NCBI GenBank assembly: GCA_003550325.1
Contig: QKWP01000695.1
Location: 95,048 to 159,047, forward strand
DNA from: Gigaspora rosea
Lineage: Eukaryota; Glomeromycota; Glomeromycetes; Diversisporales; Gigasporaceae
Reading direction: 5' to 3'
Length of the DNA: 64,000 nucleotides
Part shown: piece by piece, positions 45,695 through 58,024 of the stretch
Position numbering within the stretch: the stretch's first letter is position 1
Layout: the number at the start of each line of letters is the position of its first letter
Program-made: the position numbers and the translations under genes
The notes under the pieces: model-generated
Seen by the model: the letters and a program-made list of their open reading frames with translations, nothing else
What the model was told of the DNA's origin: nothing
Databases searched by the model: none

Positions 45695-45841
45695 GAGGTC
45701 GACTAAAGCGGAGTTAATTCAATATATGATCTACACACTGCATAAATTACATTATTGATATCTATATAACCTTCTAACAATAATTGCATCAAAAAGGTAA
45801 CCCTAACCCTAACCAAATTTCACTCCGCTTTAGCCGACCTC
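45695..45841. mobile_element. hAT-like MITE, 147 bp
   Basis: GAGGTCGACTAAAGCGGAGT is mirrored by ACTCCGCTTTAGCCGACCTC. The exact 8-bp duplication CTTATATA lies at 45687-45694 and 45842-45849. The interior has the telomere-like tract AACCCTAACCCTAACC. Confidence 0.85.
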
Positions 45842-45849
45842 CTTATATA

Positions 45850-46890
45850 TACAGTATATATATATATTTTTTTTTTTTAAAAAAAAACAAAAACAAGAAA
45901 AAGAATTTAATACTGTAGCGCAATACCGATACACTGCTACAGTATTAGCAGTGATGTCACTTGGCTATTTGGCCGGTCAATGGTCGAGGCCAAAAGGCCA
46001 TTTAGTTTTGGCCAAAATGACTAGTAATTTGATTGATTCAATATTAAAGGATACGATCGTAGTAGTATCGTATTATTAATTCACCGATAGCTCATTTCAA
46101 AGATAAAGTAATTCTAGTTATTGTCGTTAGGTTAGGCTTAGAATTAAAGTTGATTAATCAGTTTATAAAAAAAACTTGTTTGTGAAATGAGTTATCAGTG
46201 AAATATACTGTCTACAAAATGAACTTGTCTGTAAATTTCTGTAAGTTAATCGTCTGTAAAATAAGTTTGTCGATGAGTGCGGAATGGTAACTTTGAAGTG
46301 ATTGACTGACTTATTAGACTCAATTTATTAAAAATATATTGATTTCACAGTTAGTGTTACATACGGTATATTTTATATTTTTTTAATTTTAGGGATTTTA
46401 TACTATTTTTGAATAATAACATTTTAAAAAATTTTTTTACGGTAACTTATTGAAGGTAAATTACTAAAATGTTAAGTTACTGTGAAAGTAATCTATGCTT
46501 TATTCCCTACAATTACGAAATGTTCGCACTTTCAAATGAGTATTTGGTAATCTACCGTACAGAGTTGTAAGTTACCGGTAAGTTATCGGTAAGTTACCAA
46601 AAAATGATAACTTACTGGCAATTTATTGATAATAACTTACACGTAAGTACCACTAACAATTCTGTAACTTACTAATTTACCGTGGTAACTTACCACGATA
46701 AGTTACCCTTACATATAGGCCAAAAAATTTCAATTGACCTAGCCAATTAACATTCAATTTTGACCATAAATTTTGGTCGTTTTTAGCCAAATAATTAAAT
46801 ATCGGTATGATATTATCTAATGGTTAATTAATTTTTTTTTTTTGGCAGATTAAATTGTCATCACCGAGTATTAAGCCATATAAAATTAGT
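45850..46890. other. Intergenic with possible hAT relic and GTAAGTTACC simple repeats
   Basis: CAGTGATGTCACTTGGCTAT near 45950 has a hAT-like start, and TTTGGCC/GGCCAAA words recur to about 46800, but no right end with duplication was verified. At about 46440-46710 GGTAAGTTACCGGTAAGTTA-type words recur in both orientations. Confidence 0.4.
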
Positions 46891-46892
46891 TA

Positions 46893-47201
46893 CAGTAAAA
46901 CCTCCATAAGTACACCCTCTATAAGTGAACACCCTCTTTATATTCACGTTATAGTTTAGTTCCATTTAGTGCTAAATGCAATGCGCGTATTATATAATTT
47001 TTCTAAATGCACATTATAGTTTAGTCCAACCTAATAATGAATGCACACTCTCTACAAATGCATGCTTTTATTTTTTCTATTATGGTCCCTACGAAAGTGC
47101 ATATAGAGAAATCTAGCTATAATATAGTTCTTTAAGGCACACTTTCTCTAAGTGCACATATGTATTCAGCCCTAGTGCGTGCACTTATAGAGGTTTTACT
47201 G
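46893..47201. mobile_element. pogo/Tc1-like MITE, 309 bp
   Basis: CAGTAAAACCTCCATAAGTA at the left and, on the other strand, CAGTAAAACCTCTATAAGTG at the right. TA duplications flank it (46891-46892 and 47202-47203). The interior repeats CTAAATGCACA words. Non-coding. Confidence 0.85.
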
Positions 47202-47203
47202 TA

Positions 47204-47694
47204 GTTGTTTCTCATAACCCGGCCGGGTCAACTTTTGTAAAGTTTCAATTCAAAATTTTATAAGTTATTTATTAAGAATACTTTCGGTGAGTTTTGAACA
47301 AATTTTTTATGTTTTTTCTTTAATGATTTTCTAAATAAATAAATAAATAAATAAAATTTTATAATTAAAAATTAAAGATGGCCACTTTGAAGTTCATATG
47401 AGAGACAATTAATTTTATGTGGCCTTATACAAATACATATATTTAATTTTATTATATTCTAATATTTAACTCATAAAATATTCTTATTACAGTATATATT
47501 TTATTTTATTATTTTTTTTTTTTACACTATTAACTATGATGTAACGGTTAGTGCCTCAATGGATTTGAACAATATTGTGATGATGAATTGTCACAATAGG
47601 CTTTAAATTAACCCATGAAAAAAAAAACCTTAACTTTCACCCAAACATTTTAAAACTATAGTATATACGTACAATAAAAAAAAATTTATTTTAC

Positions 47695-47728
<34 letters not shown>

Positions 47729-48083
47729 TTTTTTAATGCATCTAAAAACCGGCCATAATTAATTATAATATAGAATTACATAAAAAAACTTTGTATACTA
47801 TTTTAATAAATCGATTTGAATACAGTAGATTGAATATTTTTTTTATGTATAAGTTAAGTTGTCAAAAAAAAACAGTTAAGAAATATGGGGCCCCACAGTA
47901 TTGGCAACTATATAGACGAAATTGGAATGTAAAATTTTATGACATATGACCAACGCAACACTTTGAGCCTCACATTATTGCGAATTCTTTACATGAAATT
48001 AAAATATTTTTTTTCTGTAAATATATTTATTGTAATTGTGAGATTTATATGTTCGATAGAACTATAAAAATTCTCAATTTCCA

Positions 48084-48115
<32 letters not shown>

Positions 48116-48226
48116 CCTTAAGACAAAAAATATATTTATTATAACTTTGTCGTAAAACTATAAATTTTTTTCTTTTTCCTTAAGGCAAAAAAAAAAAAAA
48201 AAACCTTTTAAAAAATTATCATTATT
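47204..48226. other. AT-rich intergenic with poly-T runs
   Basis: No gene seen. Long T runs occur near 47709-47733 and 48086-48115. TCCTTAAGRCAAAAAA occurs twice just upstream of the small ORF at 48227. Confidence 0.4.
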
Positions 48227-48445
48227 ATGAACCGGCCTATAAATCAAGCAGCCAGGGGTCAACCTTTAGTAATTCAAAATGCCGATATTTCTGTAAATTC
48301 ATCTTATGATAAACTTAGTGCTGAACAAAAATATGACAACTTAATTAAAGGTACGACAGAATTGTTCAGCACTGAAACACAAGAAACAGAAACTCGGACA
48401 GTTTCTCAATTTTCTACCTTTATTATTTCGGGTGCACCCTTTTGA
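48227..48445 (+). CDS. Small protein, paralogue of the ORF at 18708
   Basis: A 72-codon ORF with an ATG start and a TGA stop. The C-terminal part matches the 62-residue ORF at 18708-18896 (minus strand): LSAEQ, LIKGTTELFSTETQETETRT, then SQFS and ISGAPF before the stop. The N terminus differs and is 10 residues longer. It is acidic and Ser/Thr/Gln-rich with no membrane or signal segment. An A/T-homopolymer-rich leader precedes both ORFs. The conserved frame in two loci 29 kb apart supports a real coding unit. Function unknown. It may be a stand-alone small protein or an exon. Confidence 0.5.
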   Translation: MNRPINQAARGQPLVIQNADISVNSSYDKLSAEQKYDNLIKGTTELFSTETQETETRTVSQFSTFIISGAPF

Positions 48446-49215
48446 CAAGAAAAACTAAAAAAAAAAAATTTAACCATTTTTTATTTCACCTTCAACTTTG
48501 ATTTTATTTTCATATATGTGATATATTATAACCAATAATTCTTCTCATTATATCAATATTTACAACCTTTATCTTCACTGCTCTTATCATCAATCATATT
48601 CGATCATTTGGTGTTTCCACCACACTTTCTTCATCCTCATCCATCAACATTCCTTTTTCCGTCGACACTTGATAAACATCAAATTACGTCAAATTATGAT
48701 CGGAGAATATACAGTATACGGAAATTGACCTTGTTACAAACTGTATCAACGTTGGGTTTTGGGATAATTGTTACTTTTACTTTTACCATTATCAAGATTA
48801 TTAAAAAAAAGTTTCTTGAGAATTTTTTCTTTAAAAGAAACTTGCCTTTCTCTATGCACGTAAAAAATATAAAAAAAATATGGTGTTATATAATTAATAT
48901 AAATTATTTGACAAATACATTTAAAAATCAATCTTTTCCCTATGATTTCTTTTTTATCCCTTAAACCGTTTCTTTGTACAAATTTACACGGAAATTTTTT
49001 TTAAAACTTTATTTTTAAATTAATATTCTAAATATTAATTTTAGCTGTATATTTTCTAAGTAAAAAATATATGTTAAGATTTATTTTAATATCTTTGTTA
49101 AGAAAATTTTTAAAATTTATTAAAATTTTAAAAGTAATAAAAGGTTAAAATTTTTATTTTGAATTTTTTATTATAAAATTTTTATTTAAAAATTTTAAAA
49201 TTTTATATGTTTCCG

Positions 49216-49248
<33 letters not shown>

Positions 49249-50027
49249 TCTAATACAAGTCTTAATAAATAGTCTTAATTTTTACAAGCAAATCACAAAA
49301 GTTACAATAATGAAAGTTGTAATCCTATATTTTAACTACAGTATAATTTCTATTAAAAAACTAAAGTATATATGTTTTTGATTTATAAGCAAGTTAAATT
49401 TTTTTGTCTTGTAATTTAAATATAATAAATTTTACAAAAATATATTCCTTATTTTCAAATATTATCAAAAAAAATATATTTAAATATATTGATTTTTTAA
49501 AAAAATAGAAGTATTTTTATAATATAATTCAGAGTAAATTTGCTTTGGATTTCAAATGGTTGAAGGGGTAATTTTAAAAAAAAAAACTTTGTTTTTAAAG
49601 CAAGCATCTTATTATTATAACACTAAATCACTATAACTGTGTAACGGAGAACAAAGAATCTTTCGACTAAAAAGTATTACCATATAGATCTATAGAATCT
49701 ATAGATCGATAATTTGTCATTTGATCAATATGTACGTAAGTTACGAGTTATGCTGCTATTTGGCCCTTTCATATACTTTTCTTTGTTAAACGCCTGAAAT
49801 GATCCTTTTACAGAATTAGGTTTGGTTTAATACAAACATCTTTTTGTATTAAAAAAAAAAAATTTATCTTTTTGTAAAGGATATTTCAGATTGTGTATCT
49901 TTTCATAAAGGAATTATCTTTTGTAAAATATAGCTATCATCGTAACTATTGTGTACTTGTACTATTGTGTGACTCTTTATAATAATATCGGATAATTATG
50001 TAAACAAAATAGATTTGTTTTTATTTT

Positions 50028-50102
<75 letters not shown>

Positions 50103-50836
50103 AATTCTTTGTTATGTATCAGCATTGCATTTTTGGTGGAACTGTAAGCTTAAGCCATAACCCACCAAATACATAATGGAAAAAGGACCAAGCATAAAAT
50201 AATAGTTAAATAAGATAAATCTTCAATAAAAAAAAAAAATAAACTTTTTTTTTTTAAGAAAAAAATCGAAAATCGTGAAACTGTCTGATTTTGGCTTAAA
50301 TATCTCCAATCGGTATAATATATTACTTTTATATTGTTATTTAGTTTTATAACAGAACTACAATACATTTGCCGATATGTCAACTCTTTCATTATATGTT
50401 TCTTTTCTGCATGTTGCTGCAATGCTTCCTGCTCCATTCTTTGTAATTCGAAACCACTAATACTAATTGAACATCTTCACAGCAAATCTTGAAGTAATCA
50501 CAAACATTGTGCGTAATACATTCTCTGAACAATGTGTAATACATGTCATCGCTTAAAATGGTATTAACGTATGTATAAACGTATGTATATTATATGTAGT
50601 TTCATGTTGACACAGACCAATCGGAACTCACTTTGTTTACGTCAATCTCGATGTTTTTTTGACTGCACAAATCATTGTGTAATATGTTGGTCAAAAGCGT
50701 GAACAGTGTTCGAATTTATTATAATAATATAGACTACTTTATATGAATATCTGCCTCCCTCAACAAAAAAAAACTGTTATCTAAATAGACACTAATATTC
50801 ATAACATGTAAAGTTTAAAACAAGAATTTCTTAGTT
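48446..50836. other. AT-rich intergenic with extreme homopolymers
   Basis: The frame at 48608-48964 (membrane-like LLQTVSTLGFGIIVTFTF) lacks an ATG start and was not accepted. A run of 60 T then 12 A lies at 50029-50100. No gene was supported. Confidence 0.35.
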
Positions 50837-50844
50837 CATAGCAA

Positions 50845-51045
50845 CAGAGCTGGGATCCATCATCATTACTATTCAATGAATATTCACGAGTTTTAGTCAT
50901 CCACGAATAGTATAGAATCTTATATGGATATTCATAATTCATTGAATACTCATCATATATAATATAATTTAATACTCGGTTATTCATGAATTTTGTGTAG
51001 CCAAATACTTGCTTTTTAATTGAATATCCACGGATCTCAGCTCTA
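50845..51045. mobile_element. hAT MITE, 201 bp
   Basis: CAGAGCTGGGATCC at the left and, on the other strand, TAGAGCTGAGATCC at the right. The exact 8-bp duplication CATAGCAA flanks it (50837-50844 and 51046-51053). The interior has ATTCAATGAATATTCA-type subterminal repeats. Confidence 0.88.
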
Positions 51046-51069
51046 CATAGCAACATAAATTAAAATAGT

Positions 51070-51075
<6 letters not shown>

Positions 51076-51128
<53 letters not shown>

Positions 51129-51708
51129 TTATATGTATCTTCGATTTACCAATTTCATAATTCTCGATTCCTATTAATTCCTATCAATTTTAGTTACCAT
51201 TATATGCTTTATTATTCCGGATTTTTTGCATTAATAGTGAACCAATCGGAATTCACACGGGCTTCAATATGGGGTATGTACGTACGTACGACCATTATCG
51301 TTATGCAGCAGCATAATATGGGGTACTTGCAGTAATTGAATGAGTTTTTTAACAATATTAATGTTTAATGTCATCATCAGTAAGTCAAGGCTTGAATAAC
51401 ACAACAGGATGATAATGGTTATATTAGATGATCCGTTCTTTGTAATTTGAATAATGTCATTTTTAAATATAGTATAATTTCGATGCTCTGTGCATATTTG
51501 CTGGAGTACATCAAACTGTTATTTATTTAAATAGATACTATAATAGTGCATTTATAGTGTGTGGAATTTGAAGAATTGATTAGTTCATAAAATATATAAA
51601 TAAAATAGGTGTAACTTTAAAAAATTAATTTGTTGAAAATGGTGATAAATAAAATAATACAAAATAAAACAAATAAAATTTATTATTATTACGTATTATT
51701 ATTTAATA

Positions 51709-51739
<31 letters not shown>

Positions 51740-53279
51740 TAATAATAATAATAATATTATTATTATGAATATGCAGTATACAGGAAATTATTAGCTATAT
51801 ATTTTACATCAAAATGATATATATTATATAGACTAGAGCAAGTTTTCTTATATAACTACCTAGTTGCATTTCATTTCCGGATTTTCTGTTTACAAATTAA
51901 TTTAAGACTATATATCTACTATTAATTTCAGAATAGGGTGGAAAGGGTCCTAGTAATAAAAAAAATAAAATAAAAAATAAAATAAATTTACATTATGTGC
52001 ATCTTCGATCTATCATAAATTTCAGAACTCCTACCAACTCATTATTCATTACATAATTACCATATGGAATTGCTTGCATTAATTATTTGAGGCAATATAA
52101 TGTATCATTATAGTGGTTCCAGATATCTAACCGGATATCCGGATAAATGTTCTGTTTTAATTTTCTTTATTCGGATAGATATCTTATTTAATTTTCTTTA
52201 TCCGAATTTGTAAATGGATATTATTATCCGGTTTTTAATCTGGATTCTATCCGTTTATATTAACTATTTGATACCGAACCTTACATTTGAATTATGCTCA
52301 TTCTTCTTTACGAATTATTTTACGAATTATTTACATGCAAAAAAGTAGTTATATCTGTGACAAATAAAATTTGCATAAAAGCATAAAATAGAAACAAAGA
52401 TGCCCAAAGTATATGCTATATGTCCGTGCTGTACGTCAGTCAGGTTTTAATATGTAAACAAATTAATACAATAAACTATTATAGAATCAGGATCACCAAT
52501 AATGCAAGTTGGTTTACTTTTATAAAAATTTTTTTCATAGATCCAAACAAAGTTGCAAAAATATTATAAATTCTCATTTTGTTTTACGTACCCATCGGCA
52601 TCCCACAACAGGATCTAAAAATATATGCATCTTACACTGTATTCGTTTTTTTTTTTTTTTGATCCTCTCACATTTTGATAATAATAAATTGTCAAAAATA
52701 CCTTTACAATTAGATTAGAAAATTTTGTAAATGATTTATTTAAAGATATTATTTAAATAAATTATGTTATAAAATTAAGTATTAATATTAATAATTTGAC
52801 TTATAATTTGTAAAAGAAATTAATCTTTTAATGATTAGTATATTAGATATTTTCCTAAACCGGTTTTCATATAAAATCATTTATATATATACTCTATAAG
52901 ATTAGATACAGTATAAGTTCGGTATACTGTATGTATAATAAAGTATAACATAATGATACTGTATACTGTATACATGATATAATGATCTGGGGGATATTAG
53001 TCAAAAATGTAATATAATTTTTGTATTATCAGTGTCAGCTATATACCGATATGGTATCTTCAAATATCGAATTTTTCCGATTGGCCGATTTTATCGCTGT
53101 TTTTCGTTTGTTGAAGTTTTTAATGCAATGACAGTATGTAGATTTTATATACTAGGTTAACAGGAACAATAATTAGTTAAATTAACTAAATTTTTACATG
53201 ATTTATAATTATATATTATATTTGTTATTAATTAATGAAATCGATATACTAATATAAAAAATCAATTTTACCGGTAATA
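51076..53279. other. AT-rich intergenic with poly-A and (AAT)n
   Basis: A 51-base A run lies at 51076-51126, an AAT-type microsatellite at about 51715-51770, and ATCCGGAT palindromic words at about 52125-52250, which may be a hAT relic. No gene seen. Confidence 0.4.
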
Positions 53280-53466
53280 AATATAGTAATATCACGTGGC
53301 GGATAGATTCAATAAAAAGCCTAGTGTGTACCATAACAGCCAATCACAGGAAGTCTCATGGCGGACAGACAAAAGTCTAGTATTGTCCTTAATAGCCAAT
53401 CACAGTATAGCCACGTGGAGGACAGACGGCATTTTTTTATTAATTAAAAAGTCTAGTATGCTCCGT

Positions 53467-53950
53467 TAGGGCGTTCATCATGCTAGTAAAATCAAACATT
53501 AATCAGGGTCACATATGATAAATTTTTTATGAAAATTCGAATTTACTGAAATGGCTACACTAAAAAAGGCAAAATTGAAGAAAAAATAACTGGGTTAGGA
53601 GGTAATTTACAATATTTTCAACCGATTTAATATCAAATTTCGGTACGCTTTTCTCTTGAACTAGTGTAATAATTAATGTCTGTTTTTTAAAGAAGATAGA
53701 GCAAATTGCATACTTTCGATTAACGCTATTTATTCTATAAAATGGCGTAAATCGAAAAAAATGGCACTATTACATTAAAGTATACAATTTGCTCTATCTT
53801 TTTTTTTTTTAAAAAAAAATTAAACATTAATTATTATATTTGTTCAAGAGAAAAACGTACCGAAAGTTGATATTACCTCCAATAAATTCGGATTTTCATA
53901 AAAATTTATCATATGCGACTTAATGTTTGATTTTATTAGTAAACACCCTA
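53467..53950. mobile_element. Foldback MITE, 484 bp, MULE-like
   Basis: TAGGGCGTTCATCATGCTAG at the left and, on the other strand, TAGGGTGTTTACTAATAAAA at the right. The arms run on through AATCAAACATTAA and ATATGATAAATTTTT almost to the centre. The exact 9-bp duplication ATGCTCCGT (53458-53466 and 53951-53959) suggests a Mutator-like transposase acted on it. Confidence 0.8.
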
Positions 53951-53961
53951 ATGCTCCGTAA

Positions 53962-54757
53962 TAGGGTATCCAGGGTTATGCGATGCGAAATTATGCGCAT
54001 AATTAACCATTTTTTCGCATCGCATATGCTTCGCAATAATTGAACATAGTAATCACGTGGATGGATTGTGAATGGCGAATAGGTGTGTCGGAAGCAGGGA
54101 TGCCAAAATTATGGATCCATAAGGGAAAATCCATAATTTTGGGGATTATCTATATTTTTAGAACATTTTATGCATGATTTTAGCGGGTTGATTGGTTATA
54201 GATCACGTTGTCTAGATCATTGTCTATTAATTTCTATTGATCTGATTGGTTGTGTTCGTATGATTCAAAATTTGAATTGACGAAATTTTGGTCAATAATT
54301 CAAAGCAGGGGACAGTAAAAAAAATATCGATTTACATTTTTGTAGATCGATATTTTCGGGGGTCAAATTGTAGGCAAGTCGATAATTTTACAAAATTTTC
54401 TGCTGTGTAACATACATAATTTTTAGCCAGAACTACGGAATTATACAGTTAGATGTCGAGTAGCATTATGCAGTTGTAGCCAGAATTATGATATTACTGC
54501 CGAAATAGATTAGCTTTAAAAAAGGCTATCTTATTAGAATCACGTGACGTGACCCGAATTATGAAATTTAATTTCTTAATACCGGCTAAATCCAAAAATT
54601 TCCAAAATTTTTTGCGTTATCCAAAAAAATTTCTTTTAATCCAAAAAAAAACACATCCCTAGTAGGAAATCGCCTGGCTAACGATGTAGAAAATCAATGA
54701 ACTCAAAATTGACCTCGATCGCATCGCATCGCATAATTACCCTATCGCATCACCCTA
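53962..54757. mobile_element. hAT-like element, 796 bp, carrying a nested element
   Basis: TAGGGTATCCAGGGTTATGC at the left and, on the other strand, TAGGGTGATGCGATAGGGTA at the right, with GCATCGCAT-type subterminal repeats. The 8-bp duplication is CTCCGTAA/GTCCGTAA (53954-53961 and 54758-54765, one mismatch). Its left duplication overlaps that of the MULE-like element, so it landed beside it. Confidence 0.75.
54095..54661. mobile_element. hAT-like element nested in the previous one
   Basis: The ends are CAGGGATGCCAAAATTATGG and, on the other strand, TAGGGATGTGTTTTTTTTTG. The flanks GTCGGAAG/GTAGGAAA agree at six of eight positions, a weak 8-bp duplication. Interior AAAATCC and GGATTTA-type repeats. 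No transposase. Confidence 0.55.
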
Positions 54758-54809
54758 GTCCGTAATAGTATAGTCACGTGGAGGACAGACGGACATTTTT
54801 CAGTTTTAC

Positions 54810-55420
54810 ATGTCCTCGCTACGCTTCGGGACAATAAATATCAACAATGCAAGTTATGCAGTATGTGAATTAGCTTACCGGAAATTGATTTGCGCCAGCC
54901 AATCAGATGAACTGTGCTAAATTTGAATTGCTGTGTAGAACCCGACGCGTCATTTTATGTAGTACGAAGTTTTATTGGATAATTACGCGACATCTTCACA
55001 AATCCAAATGTCTAGAAGATAATGTATGAAGCGTAGCTGAAGATAAAAAAAAAACAACAATGTTATAAAGCTAAGTGATCCTTTCAAATCCGGATTATCC
55101 GGATTACACAAGACTAAATTCTTATCTGTACAAATTGTTGAATGAATACACAAAAATACGAATCCAGATTGCTGATTAATGGATCACATCTTTAATGATT
55201 ATATTTAAGGGAAAATGGTTACTTTGTTTAAAATACTTTTACTTATTCATATTTCTTAATTAGTTATTATACAAAATGTAATTCGATAATTCCTCTTCAT
55301 TTATTTAAAAACATGTATTTTAAACGGTAAATTTCAAGTCTTAATCCTAAAAAAAAAAAAAAATACGATCCATAAAAATTTTTAAATCAAAGTGGTTTCA
55401 TAAGTAGTTTCATTGAAAAT
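54810..55420. other. Intergenic upstream of the Sel1 pseudogene
   Basis: It contains GTCCTCGCTACGCTTCGGGA, a GC-rich hairpin-like word. No gene seen. The 5' exons of the Sel1 gene were looked for here and not found. Confidence 0.3.
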
Positions 55421-55424
55421 TTAT

Positions 55425-56082
55425 AATGTTGGATACGGTCTTCTTCATGGCATTGGGATTGAAAAGAATGAACATGAAGCGTTTGAATATTTTCGAAAAA
55501 CTGCTAATGGTAAACATGACAAATGAATATTCCAGGTTGACTATTGTTATCATTTGGTTATGGAACTGGAATAAGGCATTTGAGTATTACAAAAAAGCTG
55601 CAGATATGGGACTTGTTGAAGGAATGTACATGGTTGGATACTGTTATAAATATGGAATAGGAGATTAACTTAATGCATTTCCTTATTTTCAAGAAGTCAC
55701 TTCAAATGTTATTAACGGAAATTTTAGTATTGGTCGAAATGAAATTTGCAAGTGATATGGGTGATTCTGAAATATTACGTACTTTGGGGATGAGGAATTG
55801 GAGTCAAAAAGGATGAAAAGAAGGCGTTCGAATATTATCAAAAAGCTACAGATATGGGACATGCTGAATAAACGATTTGGGTTGAATTTTGGTATGGGAA
55901 TGGAATTGATGTTAAAAAATACGAACTTAAAGCATTTATTTATACTCAAAAATGAGCATAATTTGGAAATGCTAATGCAATGCATAATCTTGGAATTTGT
56001 TATCTATATAGAATTGGTAACAAAAAAGATGAGCAAAAAAACAGGCAGAATCGATAATAATAAAGGTGTATATTTTCATATA
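55425..56082 (+). pseudogene. Sel1-like repeat gene, decayed, 5' part
   Basis: Translation shows tandem units of about 36 residues with the Sel1 (TPR-like) signature, for example GLLHGIGIEKNEHEAFEYF, NKAFEYYKKAADMG and GMYMVGYCYKYGIG, then NLGICYLYRIGNKKDEQK near 56020. The units fall in different frames, separated by frameshifts and stops. Sel1 repeats form helical scaffolds for protein-protein contacts and are often fused to kinases in Glomeromycotina. No kinase domain was found upstream. The gene is interrupted at 56083 by a transposon and resumes at 58025. Confidence 0.75.
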
Positions 56083-56321
56083 CACAGTGGCTCTCGATAT
56101 AACGGACCACCGATATAGCGGATATTGCTTAGTACGGAGAATTATAATGGAACCGAATTATTACTAGTAAAATTATTTTGATATACCGAAGATTAATAGT
56201 AATCTCGCGATATAACGTATAACGAATTCTAACTAAAACCACTATATGCCAATAATAAAAAATCTTTTGACATACATACAATTGGTTAATTTTTGTAGAT
56301 CTACCCGTGACTACATGTGAC

Positions 56322-56747
56322 CAGTGTTTAAAATTCAAATTCAAAATTATGTTCTCAAATGAACTAAATTTAGAGTATTAATGTTCTCAAAAAATTTTTA
56401 ATGTTCTCATTATATAGAATTTTATTTTTTAAATATGCATATATTTTTATTATATAAACCTATCTTGGACTTTTAAGTAAAGTTATAGATAAAGGCTTTC
56501 TGATTTTAATAGTACTTAGAACATTTAAATTGGTTGAACTGATCATATGATATACTTATTTAACTTTTTGCAACTATAAATTTTTTTTCAAATATATAAA
56601 AAAAAAACTAATACTAATAATATTTTGAGAACATTTTATCAGTACAAAATGTTCTCAAATAAGAGAACATTTATTTTAAATATTAATGTTCTTAAAAAAA
56701 ATTTAGTGTTCTCATGAGAACATGAGAACATCAAATTTTAAACACTG
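56322..56747. mobile_element. hAT MITE, 426 bp, nested in the pogo-like element
   Basis: CAGTGTTTAAAATTCAAATT at the left and, on the other strand, CAGTGTTTAAAATTTGATGT at the right. The exact 8-bp duplication CATGTGAC is at 56314-56321 and 56748-56755. The interior repeats ATGTTCTC and GAGAACAT. CAGTG ends plus 8-bp duplication are classic hAT. Confidence 0.9.
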
Positions 56748-57321
56748 CATGTGACTCCCGCGATAATTAACCAATCAGAATACATAACTATTAAAAAGAT
56801 TTATTATCATTTTAAAACTTTATATGAAGCTACAAACTTATGAATAATATGCCACAAATGTGATATTTATTATATCAACCAAACTTTAATTAATAGTTGA
56901 CAACCCAAACACATTACAGAACAGATTAGGACCGGATCTTCTATTAAATTTTATTTAAATTCAATGTAATAAAATAGGTTAATGAACATGCTTTCATTTT
57001 ACAGTATTATTTGATAGTCCAATAGCCAGCTAAGTAAAGTTTTTTCAAGTTTGAGATTATTTTGCGCAGTGTCGAAGATATTTTCTAAAATTGTCAACAA
57101 TGTTTACGGTAAATTTTTGTTAGTGAAATTTCACGTTCTCAAAAAGTACTTTAAAAACATTATTCGGACAATTGATCTATATCAGCAACTCAAAATGATG
57201 GTCCCAATTATAGTCCTTGGTCTGGTCCGTTCTAGTTCACAAATCAATAGCTAAGATATATAAACAGCCCTTATAAATTAGACCGAATTAGGCTGGGCTA
57301 TCTTGATTAAAGGAATAGAAA

Positions 57322-57418
57322 TAGCTCGTTACTAGTGATGCAATATAATCATTCCAATGATTGCCGTAACTAGTTACGGTAATCATTGGGACGATTCTAC
57401 TGCATCATTACTCGCTAC
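57322..57418. repeat. Small perfect-centred palindrome
   Basis: Arms meet at about 57374 (CGTAACTAGTTACG). GTTACTAGTGATGCA at the left pairs with TGCATCATTACTCGC at the right. It may be a further tiny foldback insertion. Confidence 0.6.
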
Positions 57419-58024
57419 CAAACAGCTAATATCAATTGTTATATAGGTATCTGTTTTGCTTATATTAAAGCAACTAAGGGTACTTATAATGTTGTACAAC
57501 ATATGAGGCTCAATTTCGAGAAGCAAAAGCAGCTGGGTTGATACTAAAATATGTATTGGTGAAAAAAATAATGAAATGATTTTTGCTTTTTCTCTGCTAT
57601 TTAAGTATCGTACTGGTTAATAAACATACGATTCTCAATTTTAGTTCACCAATGACCGCAACATGAGTGGGCACATTTTCGCATTCTAAATCATGAGGTT
57701 CATTGATTTACTCAGATATGGCTTATACATATGCACGTAACTAGCACTGTGTATTTCTGTCAAATCGTTAAAGTTACTGTTGCTTGCCATGTCCCAAATA
57801 AAAGTACTTACCACCAATATTAGCAAACCAATTAAATTAGTTTGTTGTAAGTTTGTATTTTTGAAGCTTAAAAAATATTTTCTTGATATAGCGGAGATCT
57901 ATACGATTTATTATAATATCCGATATATCATAGGATTAGGTTATTATAAAGATTTTGATATAACGGAGAAAAGGACTGGAACCATGACATCCGTTATATC
58001 GTGAGCCAGTCGTGAGCCCCTGTG

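Larger units (their letters stand above)
53286..54800 (+). repeat. Four related 57-95-bp repeats, split by a transposon stack
   Basis: Units share CTAGTRTG near one end, ATAGCCAATCACAG, and CACGTGGAGGACAGACGG. Units 1-3 are at about 53286-53466. Unit 4 resumes at 54758 (GTCCGTAATAGTATAGTCAC), after the insertions at 53467-54757. Non-coding. Confidence 0.6.
56083..58024. mobile_element. pogo/Tc1-like element, 1.94 kb, inserted in the Sel1 gene
   Basis: CACAGTGGCTCTCGATATAA with CGGA at the left and, on the other strand, CACAGGGGCTCACGACTGGC then TCACGATATAACGGA at the right. The right end has an extra 11-base unit. TA flanks both ends (56081-56082 and 58025-58026). ATATAACGGA and CGATATA words repeat subterminally. 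It contains a nested hAT MITE (56322-56747) and a small palindrome (57322-57418). No intact transposase; frames such as 57051-57254 are not recognisable. Confidence 0.7.

Noticed and set aside
45950..46820. Complete hAT element with CAGTGATGTCACTTGG start
   Set aside because: No right end with matching inverted repeat and 8-bp duplication could be found. Kept only as a possible relic.
48608..48964. 118-residue ORF with a membrane-like stretch downstream of the small protein
   Set aside because: It starts at TTG, ends in low-complexity Phe/Ile/Lys sequence and has no counterpart beside the paralogue at 18708.
50150..50437. 95-residue minus-strand ORF
   Set aside because: Low-complexity Lys/Phe tracts from homopolymers and no recognisable domain.
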